Below, piece by piece: positions 1 through 8,060 of a DNA stretch of 56,007 bases. A program made the position numbers and the translations under genes. The stretch is from Endozoicomonas acroporae (GTDB taxonomy: Bacteria > Pseudomonadota > Gammaproteobacteria > Pseudomonadales > Endozoicomonadaceae), in the NCBI RefSeq assembly GCF_002864045.1, contig NZ_PJPV01000169.1:1-56007 (forward strand). The letters run 5' to 3'. The notes beneath the pieces were generated by a model that did not search any database, was not told the DNA's origin, and saw only the letters and a list, made by a program, of their open reading frames with translations. How positions within the stretch are numbered: the first letter of the stretch is position 1; each line of letters starts with the position of its first letter.

Positions 1-70
1 CTCATAAAATTGGTTTCCATTCCTGAAAACTCCCACGCTTCCCTCCGGAACCTGGTAGAGAAAAGGAATA

Positions 71-124
71 TAAGAGTATAGGTTTGTAGCCGTATCGAGG
101 GTTCGAATCCCTCCCTCACCGCCA
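71..124 (+). pseudogene. 3' fragment of a tRNA-Ser gene
   Basis: The segment ends exactly like a serine tRNA: T-stem 97-101 (GAGGG), loop TTCGAAT 102-108, T-stem 109-113 (CCCTC), 3' acceptor strand CCTCACC 114-120, discriminator G121 and encoded CCA 122-124. The stretch 75-96 looks like the long variable arm of a class II tRNA. The matching 5' acceptor strand (GGTGAGG), D-arm and anticodon loop are absent from positions 1-70, so this is a 3' portion only. From established knowledge, such fragments arise when an integrase recombines into the 3' half of a tRNA gene. No integrase is visible in the window. Confidence 0.75.
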
Positions 125-134
125 TTTATCTATT

Positions 135-300
135 CTAAGTAGTTAACCAAATGAAATCGTATTTTCTGACTAAGAGGGCAGTCACTCTGCGGCGTTACAA
201 CTACGGTCACATAGCTACGGCTATGCTCCCTGCGTTGTGCCTTGCATAGTAACTGCCCACTTAGCCAGAAATATACGATTCCATTTGGCCAACTACTTAG
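135..300. repeat. Long inverted repeat family A, copy 1
   Basis: A 166-bp imperfect inverted repeat. The ends are CTAAGTAGTT (135 on) and AACTACTTAG (to 300), and the arms pair almost throughout, with a central GTAGCTATG-type palindrome near 218-231. Copy 2 at 14387-14549 and a truncated copy at 55912-56007 share the sequence, in the opposite orientation. It contains no credible gene. It is a MITE-like or hairpin repeat without a transposase, and lies 11 bp behind the tRNA-Ser fragment. Confidence 0.85.
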
Positions 301-419
301 CTCCTTGATTCCCCCTCCTTTTACTCTACTCATTTATTCCAACTTACTGATGTGCCCAAGAGGTGTCCATTTTACTTAATGGATTTAATCTAACTGCGTC
401 GTTTAAATGTTCTTTGCTG

Positions 420-458
420 AATTTCAGGGTACGGGGTTTTCGTACAGCCTCTGAAATT
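420..458. other. Hairpin downstream of the 476-1681 gene
   Basis: Outer arms AATTTCAG (420-427) and CTGAAATT (451-458), inner arms GTACG and CGTAC around a short loop. It lies 18 bp past the stop of the minus-strand gene, so it could end that transcript, but no T tract follows on that strand. Nothing else is recognised between 301 and 475. Confidence 0.35.
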
Positions 459-475
459 ACTGATCCGACAGCCTC

Positions 476-1681
476 CTAGGATATATTACACTCCTTTGGG
501 CGGAATCTTGCGTAATATTCACGTTGTGTATCGTGTTGATGAGATCGTGGATTGTTTCTTCTTTGCTTCCATTGCTTATAAATGTTTTCTTGATCTTGAG
601 TTGATCCGATCCTTGCTTCGGCAAGTCTAATATCTTCTCTTGTACAAATACGCTCCTTTGAGTGGGATCTTGCTAGAGATGCATGTTGTGTAACGTGTTG
701 ATGAGATTGTGGATTGTTTCTTATTTGCTTCCATTGCTCATAAATGTTTCCTTGATTCGGAATTGGTCCGAACCTTGCGTTGAAAGGTCCAATATCTTCT
801 CCTGTACAAAGACTTGTTATTAAATATAAATCCTGATGGATAACGAACATTTCGATGAATTGCTCAAGTTTAATAGCTGCTTTCGTTCCTTTAAATTCAC
901 CATGCAAAAATTGTTCAATATTTGATTTGTTTTGTTCTGTATTGTACCAGTTTAAGACTGGGTCAACTTGTGCAAGAAGACGTGATCCATAACCCAGATG
1001 TGCCATACCATCATATAATATGCCATCAAGCTGGATAGCAAAACACTTAAAAACTTCTGCACCCATCAGTTTTTTTAGCTGACTATAAGCTGCCAATTGC
1101 TGTTCTTCAATTAATTCAGCAGATTGAATTTCAGTCCGTTTTTGTAAAGCATTCTCGTAATTTAGTTGGCGTGCAATTAAGCGAGCATCATAAAAGGCTG
1201 TTTTTCCACTGTATTGAATTCTAGGCATTCCAGTATTGTCAATTACTAATCCTTCAATATAGTCGCTGCATGGTGTTGTCTCTGGCATTATTTTCCAACC
1301 ATCCGGGAGAGAAATGTCAGCCGACACCTTTGACTCCATTTCTCTGATAATATCCATGACGATAGCTTCTGATTCAGAATCAAAACTGGTTGTTTCTGAT
1401 TCAGCACCTAAAGATGGATATGACGCAGATGGTAACAAAGAAGCTGAGTCGTTTGGTTCAGGATCGTGAGCAACCTTAGGCTCAACAACGGTAATCGTCT
1501 CATGCTCGGCTAGAGTTTTTTGTGTGTTTTTACCTAATCTTTCAGGTGTTTCAGATGAGCTGGGATTAATGTATTTATTTGTTGGGCTGTTGTTATCTGA
1601 GCGCTTATTATCTGAACACTCTCCAGTCATTGAATAATTAGAAGGCTCAGCTAGTTTAGTTAGGGAGTTTACTGGCTGCAT
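476..1681 (-). CDS. Hypothetical protein with a C-terminal 54-residue tandem repeat, effector candidate
   Basis: 401 residues, family not recognised. Residues 1-125 are polar, low in complexity and probably disordered. Residues 125-300 look folded and helical. The last ~105 residues are two copies of a 54-residue unit containing NIYxQWKQxRNNPxSHQH followed by an AR..S/PKE segment, encoded by a 162-bp tandem duplication (about 487-810). The N-terminus (LTKLAEPSNYS) resembles the N-terminus of the neighbouring kinase at 2003-3964 (INLAEPKSANYS), which suggests a common secretion signal or common origin. There is no signal peptide or membrane segment. The same-strand kinases nearby and the T3SS chaperone gene point to a host-directed role, but that is inference. 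The ribosome-binding site ahead of the ATG is weak. Confidence 0.7.
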   Translation of the reverse strand: MQPVNSLTKLAEPSNYSMTGECSDNKRSDNNSPTNKYINPSSSETPERLGKNTQKTLAEHETITVVEPKVAHDPEPNDSASLLPSASYPSLGAESETTSFDSESEAIVMDIIREMESKVSADISLPDGWKIMPETTPCSDYIEGLVIDNTGMPRIQYSGKTAFYDARLIARQLNYENALQKRTEIQSAELIEEQQLAAYSQLKKLMGAEVFKCFAIQLDGILYDGMAHLGYGSRLLAQVDPVLNWYNTEQNKSNIEQFLHGEFKGTKAAIKLEQFIEMFVIHQDLYLITSLCTGEDIGPFNARFGPIPNQGNIYEQWKQIRNNPQSHQHVTQHASLARSHSKERICTREDIRLAEARIGSTQDQENIYKQWKQRRNNPRSHQHDTQREYYARFRPKECNIS

Positions 1682-2002
1682 AATATAATCTCATAAATTT
1701 TCAGTTAATTTACAGGATAACCAGTCTTTTTCTGCCTCGAAGATAATAATCCTTGTAGATCAAGGGTGTCGTTACTCAGATTATTATTAAGAAGCGGTAA
1801 ACCGGCAACTTCATTTGATAATCAAGTCAGCAATAAGTTCAAATTTAAGGAACGCTGGGGCTTTCTGTCTGGGTTGATCTCATGATCAACAAATATGCTT
1901 TTGGCATTCCAGTCAACAGACAACTCAAGTCAGGAGAGACTTTATCGATGCCTGTCGTGGGGACTCGGATCTGGATAAATGGAGCACAGGAATTGCTTCT
2001 TG
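1682..2002. other. Intergenic region, no gene seen
   Basis: A 321-bp gap between two minus-strand genes. It should hold the promoter of the 476-1681 gene (AT-rich close to 1681-1720). A 61-codon plus-strand frame at 1882-2067 overlaps the 3' end of the kinase gene and has no recognisable product. I see no repeat or RNA gene. Confidence 0.5.
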
Positions 2003-3964
2003 TCAGGAATGGTAAGACGCAAAGTAAGGGTGCTCAAGCGCTTCAGTGGGGGACAGGCGCATTTTAGGGTCCGGTTCTGTTAAAGCCCTGAAAAAATCCG
2101 CAGCTTGTTCGCCTTCCTTTTCCAGAAGCTTCTGGTAAGCAACCTCTCTCGCTTCTTTTAGCTTGGCTAAAGCCTCTTTATAAGACGTCTTACCATTTTG
2201 CATGTCGCGAGTAACAGGCATTATAGGATCACCACCTAAACGCATTTCAGCAAAAGTACATCCCAGGGCCCAGGAGTCTGCTCTGACATTAGGCTTCTTG
2301 GTCAAATTATACAGTTTTTCCGGCGATGTATAACAGGGTGTTCCGCTGAGAACTGGAGTAGCCCTGTCCATTTTTGCTGACAACCCGAAGTCGCATATCT
2401 TCACAACACCTTTTTCATTAATCAGAATATTTTCAGGTTTAATATCATGATGTTGGTAACCGGCTTTAAAAAGTGTGTTAATGCCCCTGGTTGCCTGAAA
2501 AAAAGTGCTTTTCAGGTTTTCACCTCTAAAAAGACCCTCCTGTTCTGATGTGTCCAGTAAATCCTGACCTCCATATTCCATAAGAATGTATTTTTTATTG
2601 GATTTTCCACGACTCAGGGAAACAAGGTTGACAATATTCTCTGTGTTCTCACCAGTTGCTGCTATTGCCCGCTGAATTCTTACCATCTTTGCACATTCAT
2701 CTCTGCGCTCAGTATCATCACCAACAATTTTAAGGGCGAATTGTTGCTTGGTACGCTTGTGTGTTACAAGAACCACAGAGCCAAACCCCCCTACGCCTAA
2801 TGTCTCGCTCTGTTTTAATTCTTTTTCGGGTATGATCGGGCAATTGTACTCAGGATCGATAGGGGCACCCTGAAAAGTGATAGGTGTAGCTGGTTGAAGA
2901 TCAAGAAGCTCATTGGACTGTCCATCTTTTTGTAAAAGATGAGTTTCAGGGTTCTCTGTTATCGAACTTTTTCTTACTTTGTTGTTCAGGTTGCTTGTGT
3001 TGTCAGGGATTATCTTGCGTTGATTTTCTAATTCCGTTATTGCTTTTTCTGTGCTGCCTTGAATTTTCTGACAGTGTTTTTCTGGATTTACGGCAACCGT
3101 GTTCAGAAATGGTTCTACTGTTTCTTGTCTTAAACTTTGAATGTTTTTTGATAATTGTTCACTCTCTTTCAGATTTTTCCGGGCAAGGCATAACTTTTTT
3201 ATTTCACTTATATCTCTTGAGAATGTATTAACCATCATCTCGCATATTACTTTTTCAAGCTTGAAAGCTAACTTTTTATCAATATGCTCAGCGGCATTAA
3301 ACAGGTTTTTGATGGCATGACACTTTTTTACAGCCATATTAAAGTCTTTTACCGGGTCTCCATCGTATGGGATGCTTTTAAGATGGTTCGGCATGGCCTT
3401 CACCAGAGCTGACATCTGATCATGTATTTTCTGGTTGAGTGAATCGATTACTTTGGCTGATAACTTATTGCCTGTCTTAAGTCGGTTGACTTCTTTTTTT
3501 AAAGCAACAAGGCTTGCACCCGATTTGCAACGATTGATTTCATGGGAGAGATAGACTTCAGTATCTGATTCGATAAGCTTCCTGTACTGATTCTTGTCAA
3601 AAAAAGTACACTCTTCTGGTATTTCATCGGGAAGTTTTAAAATACTGTCAACATGGTCTGATCTATTTTTACCTTCCTGATCTTCTTGAACTTCTTCCAT
3701 TAATACTTCGATACGTCTCTTGGTTATGCCTTTTTCAAATTCATACATGTTGGCTTTTGGGACGGATTTTTCTTCGTCAATAAACGTTTTATTAAAATAA
3801 TTTTCAATACGTCGTCCCCATTTAGAGACAAGTTTTCCATCGCTATCCAGTATCTTGGTGCCTTTTTTTTCTTCGATCCCCGAATAATTTGCGGATTTTG
3901 GTTCAGCCAGATTGATTTGTTCAGGGTTTATATTTTGGGGCGAGGTTACGTTGAAACGTTCCAT
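2003..3964 (-). CDS. Eukaryotic-type Ser/Thr protein kinase with long N-terminal helical region
   Basis: 653 residues from the ATG at 3964 (GGAT 7 bases upstream); a start 16 codons earlier is possible but adds an unlikely leader. Residues 1-388 are polar, helical and unassigned. The kinase domain fills 389-653: glycine loop LGVGGFGSVV, ATP-anchoring lysine in FALKIV, catalytic loop HHDIKPENIL (HRD changed to HHD, Asp, Lys and Asn kept), DFG in KICDFGL, and SPE in place of APE. Catalytic residues are complete, so it should be active. No membrane segment or PASTA domain is present, unlike housekeeping PknB kinases, so a cytosolic or secreted effector role is more likely. A paralogue lies 36 bp upstream on the same strand, suggesting tandem duplication and co-transcription. 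Confidence 0.88.
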   Translation of the reverse strand: MERFNVTSPQNINPEQINLAEPKSANYSGIEEKKGTKILDSDGKLVSKWGRRIENYFNKTFIDEEKSVPKANMYEFEKGITKRRIEVLMEEVQEDQEGKNRSDHVDSILKLPDEIPEECTFFDKNQYRKLIESDTEVYLSHEINRCKSGASLVALKKEVNRLKTGNKLSAKVIDSLNQKIHDQMSALVKAMPNHLKSIPYDGDPVKDFNMAVKKCHAIKNLFNAAEHIDKKLAFKLEKVICEMMVNTFSRDISEIKKLCLARKNLKESEQLSKNIQSLRQETVEPFLNTVAVNPEKHCQKIQGSTEKAITELENQRKIIPDNTSNLNNKVRKSSITENPETHLLQKDGQSNELLDLQPATPITFQGAPIDPEYNCPIIPEKELKQSETLGVGGFGSVVLVTHKRTKQQFALKIVGDDTERRDECAKMVRIQRAIAATGENTENIVNLVSLSRGKSNKKYILMEYGGQDLLDTSEQEGLFRGENLKSTFFQATRGINTLFKAGYQHHDIKPENILINEKGVVKICDFGLSAKMDRATPVLSGTPCYTSPEKLYNLTKKPNVRADSWALGCTFAEMRLGGDPIMPVTRDMQNGKTSYKEALAKLKEAREVAYQKLLEKEGEQAADFFRALTEPDPKMRLSPTEALEHPYFASYHS

Positions 3965-3999
3965 GTCATGATCCGATGCTATATATCTGTCTGAATATA

Positions 4000-5106
4000 T
4001 CAAGAATAGCAAGCAGCAAAGTAAGGGTGCTTCAGCGCCTGGGTGGTGGACAGCCGGTCACCAGGGTGCAGCTTCGTTAATGCCCTGAATAACTCAGCTG
4101 CTTGCCTGCCTTCCCGATGCAGAAGCTGCTGGTATGCCTCTTCTCGCATCGTTTTCAGATGAGCTATTGTCTCACCAGGGAGCTTGTGACTTTCCCATAT
4201 AGTGCGAGTACCGATCATGACAGGGTAACCTAAGCGCAGTTCAGCAAATGTACACCCCAGGGACCAGGAATCAGCTCTGTCAATGGGGCCGCCGCGCAAA
4301 TCATACAGTTTTTCCGGAGGCATATACTCTGGTGTTCCCCTGCCAATTTGAGCTCCCCTGGCCATTTTTTCTGCCAGCCCGAAATCGCAGATCTTCACAA
4401 CACCTTTTCTACTAATCAGGATATTTGCAGGTTTAATGTCATGATGCTGGTAACCAGCTCTAAACAGGGTGTTAACGCCCTTAACAGCCTGGAAAAAAGT
4501 TTTTTTAAGCTCGTTCCCCCTGAAACGGCCATACTTTTTTGATGAGCCCAGTAAATCCCGCCCCCCATACTCCATAAGAACATATTTTCTATCTGACCTT
4601 CCTCGACTCAGAGAAATAAGGTTGACAATATTCTCTGTGTTACCATGGATTTTTGCTATTGCCCGTTGAATTCTTATCAACTGTGCACACTCTTGCCTGC
4701 GATCAGTATCGTTACCCACCATTTTCAGGGCAAGGTATTGATGGGTATATCTGTGTATCACAAGCACCACTGAGCCATAAGTCCCTTTGCCTAACTTCCT
4801 GACCTTAAGTAAATCTTTTTTAGGCACGATCGGGTAGTTGTACTCTTTATCGATAGTGGCCCCCTGAAAGGTAACAGGTGCTGCTTGCTGCAGATAAAGG
4901 GCTGCGTTGGAGTGAGCGTTTCGTTGCAAAAGATGCCTTTGAGTTTTCCCATTGACGGCCCTGGCGGTGTTTGCGTTCACATAACGTTGTCCTGTCTCTG
5001 GAGTTACAGGGTGCCTGCCAAGGCAACCTTTTACAGGTTCAGGTTGTTTTGGTGGCTGATGCTGGAAATGATGTTGTCCCATTCCATCTGCAATTCTTTG
5101 AGGCAT
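4000..5106 (-). CDS. Eukaryotic-type Ser/Thr protein kinase, short paralogue
   Basis: 368 residues from the ATG at 5106, chosen because GGGGGA lies about 3-8 bases upstream; the frame stays open 25 codons further. Residues 1-100 are a polar, Gln/Pro-rich tail. The kinase domain (about 105-368) has LGKGTYGSVVL, lysine in LALKMV, HHDIKPANIL, DFG in KICDFGL and PPE in the activation segment, all needed residues being kept. It closely resembles the downstream kinase over the whole domain and over the linker before it (PVTFQGATID against PITFQGAPID), so the pair arose by duplication and their N-terminal regions then diverged. It probably starts the operon that continues into the 2003-3964 gene. 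The T3SS chaperone gene diverges from it about 107 bp away. Confidence 0.88.
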   Translation of the reverse strand: MPQRIADGMGQHHFQHQPPKQPEPVKGCLGRHPVTPETGQRYVNANTARAVNGKTQRHLLQRNAHSNAALYLQQAAPVTFQGATIDKEYNYPIVPKKDLLKVRKLGKGTYGSVVLVIHRYTHQYLALKMVGNDTDRRQECAQLIRIQRAIAKIHGNTENIVNLISLSRGRSDRKYVLMEYGGRDLLGSSKKYGRFRGNELKKTFFQAVKGVNTLFRAGYQHHDIKPANILISRKGVVKICDFGLAEKMARGAQIGRGTPEYMPPEKLYDLRGGPIDRADSWSLGCTFAELRLGYPVMIGTRTIWESHKLPGETIAHLKTMREEAYQQLLHREGRQAAELFRALTKLHPGDRLSTTQALKHPYFAACYS

Positions 5107-5212
5107 TGTGTCCCCCGGGCTCAAGAGTCCGATATAAACCTTCGAGCTGGTTTGTAAAGGTACTATACCTATATAGAACAACTCGTCTTTCTAATCTGCA
5201 GGGAAGCAGCAC

Positions 5213-5683
5213 ATGAATGATTCAGTGTTCAGCTCGCCTGATGCCCAGGCAATGGCCATTGTGGGGGATTATATGGCCAGGGGAGGGAGTCTTGCTGAAG
5301 CCAGTAATATCAGTGAGGAGGCGCAGGAAGCCATCTATGAACTGGCGTATCTGAAATATAATAATGGTTTGTACGAGAAGTCTGCCCGCCTGTTTCAATT
5401 TCTCTGTCTCTATGATCAGTGGAATCCCCGCTTTTTCACTGGCCTTGGTGCCTGCCAGCAAATGGTGAGCCTTTATGGTGAGGCCATTGATACGTATCTG
5501 TACGCAATTTCTCTTGATGCCAATGACCCGCATCCGATGATTTATGTGGGCGATTGTTATGTCGCCCTGGAGCAGTATCAAAAAGCCAGGCTTGCTTATC
5601 GGGCGTCGGTTTTAATGGCCCATGAATCCGGCACCACCAGTCCAGAGGTAAGCCGGGTAGAAAAAATGATTAACGAGTTTTGA
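5213..5683 (+). CDS. Type III secretion chaperone of the SycD/LcrH/CesD (TPR) class
   Basis: 156 residues, all helical, arranged as about three TPR motifs (near 35-70, 71-104 and 105-138). Segments such as AIYELAYLKYNNGLYEKSA, FTGLGACQQMVSLYGEAI and PMIYVGDCYVALEQYQKA match the SycD/LcrH pattern, and length and acidity fit class II chaperones. In known systems these bind the hydrophobic translocators (YopB/YopD type) in the bacterial cytosol. ATG at 5213 is preceded by GGGAAG. The next gene starts 22 bp after its stop behind an AAGGAG site, so the two form an operon and the downstream product is the obvious client. No secretion apparatus gene is in the window, so the machinery must lie elsewhere. 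Confidence 0.85.
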   Translation: MNDSVFSSPDAQAMAIVGDYMARGGSLAEASNISEEAQEAIYELAYLKYNNGLYEKSARLFQFLCLYDQWNPRFFTGLGACQQMVSLYGEAIDTYLYAISLDANDPHPMIYVGDCYVALEQYQKARLAYRASVLMAHESGTTSPEVSRVEKMINEF

Positions 5684-5705
5684 TGACACTGCAAGGAGTA
5701 AGGGT

Positions 5706-6956
5706 ATGAGTGAGGTATCCGGGGATTTACAGCCCAGCCGACTGGAGCCTGTGCCGCCAGAGTTCCTGGCCGGGCAGCCTGCAAAAGAGAAGGTGGACAA
5801 GGTGGCTTCCGGTTACCAACAGTCGAACTCTGTCTCACAGGGGCAGGCAGCCAGGACTGAAGATTTCCCTGTTGCATCTGTGATTCCGGTTCCTGCCCTG
5901 CAACCGGCTCTTCCTGGTGCAATGGTGGCTTCCTCTGAAGAAATTAAGGGGCTTCTATCAACAGCCCTGGTGATCAGAGACTCTCTTGGGCAAAAGTCTA
6001 CAGGAGCAGCTGCCGGGCCTTTGCCGGGTGGCTTTTCAGCGTCTTTGTCAGAAGCGGCATCTGAACAGCCACCTCGGGAGCGATCAACTGTCGATAACCA
6101 GGCAGCAGGGACTCAACGCTCAACCGTCAACGTGCCTGCATCTACCCCATTAAAGGATATGGTGACAAAGGTGCAGTCGGCACTGCCAGAAGCCACGGAT
6201 ACGGGGGAAGTATTGGGCGTCTACGAAAGTAATGTCAGACAGCTGACAGAGACCATTCAGCAAGCTTTAGCAGCAGGATCATCAGCCCCTCTTCAGGTAT
6301 TAAGCGTTGTTGCTGCTGATATGTTCCCATCGGATGCAAATACCGGCTCACTGGCGCTGCAAAGGGTGATTGATAATATTGTGTCGATCAATCGCAACAG
6401 TGGGGAGTCATCTGTTCATAGTGGCAAGGGTATTCAGCAGAACAGTGCAGACCTTTATGGAATGCCGGAATATGTGCGATTAAGTCTATTGTCCCAGAGG
6501 TTGGGCATTGATCTGCAGCCATTAAGCAGAACCCGTGAAGAGTTCCTGGAGGGCATTCTGGTCGCCCAGAGGGGCATACTGCTGGCTATTGAAGCTATGT
6601 CTAATGCTGAATTTTTCGAACTCTTGAAAGAGCGATTACGGGAAGAACAGATCAAAGAAGACCTGGTCAAAGAAGGCCAGCATAAAGAAGTGGTGGACAA
6701 ACTGAAGCAGGCCATTGCCGCACTGAAAGCCGGTGAACCGACAGTGGCTGCTGAAGTACTGAACTCTGCAAGCCTGATCACCACGGCCATTGAACAGATT
6801 GTTGATCGCTATACATCCGATGAAACACCCGGAAGTCTCAGGCAGCATTTGCAAGAGCACCTTACCCGGGTTCTGGATAGTGTCACCCAACAAGGCTCCT
6901 ACCAGGATATGATGAATAAGCGGGTGGAACTGCTGCAATCCGCCAAAAAAGTCTGA
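5706..6956 (+). CDS. Hypothetical protein, probable client of the adjacent T3SS chaperone
   Basis: 416 residues, not assigned to a family. Residues 1-150 are rich in Pro, Ser, Gln and Ala and look disordered, as secretion-signal and chaperone-binding regions do. Residues 160-416 are helical and amphipathic, with a charged coiled-coil-like stretch around 300-345 (EEQIKEDLVKEGQHKEVVDK). I see no membrane segment long enough for a YopB-type translocator; the most hydrophobic run is near residues 280-300. A strong AAGGAG precedes the ATG at 5706 and the chaperone gene is 22 bp upstream. It may be a translocator-like, tip or effector protein; only the chaperone linkage supports secretion. Confidence 0.6.
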   Translation: MSEVSGDLQPSRLEPVPPEFLAGQPAKEKVDKVASGYQQSNSVSQGQAARTEDFPVASVIPVPALQPALPGAMVASSEEIKGLLSTALVIRDSLGQKSTGAAAGPLPGGFSASLSEAASEQPPRERSTVDNQAAGTQRSTVNVPASTPLKDMVTKVQSALPEATDTGEVLGVYESNVRQLTETIQQALAAGSSAPLQVLSVVAADMFPSDANTGSLALQRVIDNIVSINRNSGESSVHSGKGIQQNSADLYGMPEYVRLSLLSQRLGIDLQPLSRTREEFLEGILVAQRGILLAIEAMSNAEFFELLKERLREEQIKEDLVKEGQHKEVVDKLKQAIAALKAGEPTVAAEVLNSASLITTAIEQIVDRYTSDETPGSLRQHLQEHLTRVLDSVTQQGSYQDMMNKRVELLQSAKKV

Positions 6957-6963
6957 TAGCAAT

Positions 6964-7707
6964 TTACTTTAGTTTTTCCAAAATTCCTTTGCATATTGGC
7001 TCAATTAACGAAAATATTTTTGCGGAATCATGACCCATATTTTCATAATGTAACTGGATAAGAAGTTTTGCGTAAATTGTGTTAAATTCACTTCTGCTTG
7101 GAATCCCTTTAATTCTGGTAATAGAAGATAGCTTTGGATAATCTGATAGCACGTAGCTAAGCCGGTCAAGTAATTGCACTTGAGAAAGCACGTCAATCGG
7201 CATATTACTAACTCTGAAAGTTATTCCTTCAGACATGCTTGATGACGATAGTGAGCTGAAGCTACTCTCTGAGCTGCTTGAGGTTGTGGTTAAAGAGGAG
7301 TCACTATCCGGGCTGCTTACGGTTGTGGTTGAAGAGGAGGCACTCTCTGGGCTGCTTCCGGTTGTTGTCAAGAATGAGTCACCTAAGCCGCTTTCAGTTA
7401 TTGTTAAGGTGGTGTCATTCTCTGAACTGCTTTCTGTGATTGTTGAGGAAGAGTCACTCTCTGAACTGCTTCCGCTGACAGTTGATGAGGAATCACTATC
7501 TGAATTGATTCCGGTTATTGTTAAAGATGAGTCACTCTCTGAGCTGATTCCGGATATTGAAGCAATTGTGCGCTCAACAAGGCCTGTTGTTGGTAAATGC
7601 TGATCATCACTGTCAGGTATTTCTTTTTTAATCGCTTTCTTTGCGGGCTCATCATCAGGAGTTCGTGGGAATGATGGTGTATCTCTTATACTTCCTATCT
7701 TGAGCAT
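6964..7707 (-). CDS. Ser-rich 13-residue-repeat protein, hypothetical
   Basis: 247 residues in three parts: a charged N-terminus (1-52), eight tandem 13-residue units (about 53-155) of the type GSSSESDSSSTIT, and a folded-looking C-terminal segment (165-247) with helices (VLSQVQLLDRLSYVL, FNTIYAKLLIQLHYEN). There is no signal peptide or LPxTG anchor. AGGAAAAG lies upstream of the ATG at 7707. The gene converges on the 5706-6956 gene with 7 bp between stops. The SES/SDS acidic-serine pattern resembles casein-kinase-II-type sites, so a host or the neighbouring kinases could phosphorylate it; this is speculation. Confidence 0.65.
   Translation of the reverse strand: MLKIGSIRDTPSFPRTPDDEPAKKAIKKEIPDSDDQHLPTTGLVERTIASISGISSESDSSLTITGINSDSDSSSTVSGSSSESDSSSTITESSSENDTTLTITESGLGDSFLTTTGSSPESASSSTTTVSSPDSDSSLTTTSSSSESSFSSLSSSSMSEGITFRVSNMPIDVLSQVQLLDRLSYVLSDYPKLSSITRIKGIPSRSEFNTIYAKLLIQLHYENMGHDSAKIFSLIEPICKGILEKLK
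7243..7551 (-). repeat. Minisatellite: eight 39-bp units inside the Ser-rich gene
   Basis: Seven units of 39 bp and one of 36 bp encode the 13-residue Ser/Thr repeats. Units differ at several positions, so the array is old enough to have diverged, but the period is kept in frame. Length variation between strains is expected for such an array. Confidence 0.75.
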
Positions 7708-8060
7708 ATGCTTTTCCTGTTCTTATTTAACGACATGAGTACTTGAGGCAGCGCATAAATAGTTAATGGGTAGAAACGTAGAATCTCCATGCGCCGATGC
7801 GTTACTGTCCACCAAAAAAAGCGTGTTAAACGACATGTTATATGCTTCCTTCACGTTTAATCACCAGAATTCTAGCCTGTCCTGTGAAATGGGCAATGTT
7901 CTCCATGCCAATAAAAGCAGCGAATATCCCTTGAGGTTTGTCTCATGTGATAGCCCGAAATATGAAATATTCGGATTTAGCGTAAAATCTGATAATTTAC
8001 CGGGTGAACCCAAAGATGGGGTTCGTTATTTTTTCAACAAAATGATCAGGTGTAAGCAAT
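7708..8060. other. Intergenic region, no supported gene
   Basis: A divergent promoter region of 353 bp between the Ser-rich gene and the SIMPL gene. A 102-codon plus-strand frame (7766-8074) overlaps the SIMPL start, resembles nothing I know and lacks a ribosome-binding site, so I do not call it. No repeat is seen. Confidence 0.45.

Noticed and set aside
1..124. Complete tRNA-Ser gene
   Set aside because: The 5' acceptor, D-arm and anticodon arm cannot be found in positions 1-70; only the 3' part is present.
130..333. 67-codon minus-strand frame
   Set aside because: It lies wholly in and around the family A inverted repeat, and the composition follows the palindrome.
1882..2067. 61-codon plus-strand frame
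   Set aside because: Overlaps the 3' end of the kinase gene, has no ribosome-binding site and no recognisable domain.
7235..7603. 122-codon plus-strand frame with Leu/Ser/Val repeats
   Set aside because: It is the antisense of the Ser-rich minisatellite; the repeat keeps several frames open.
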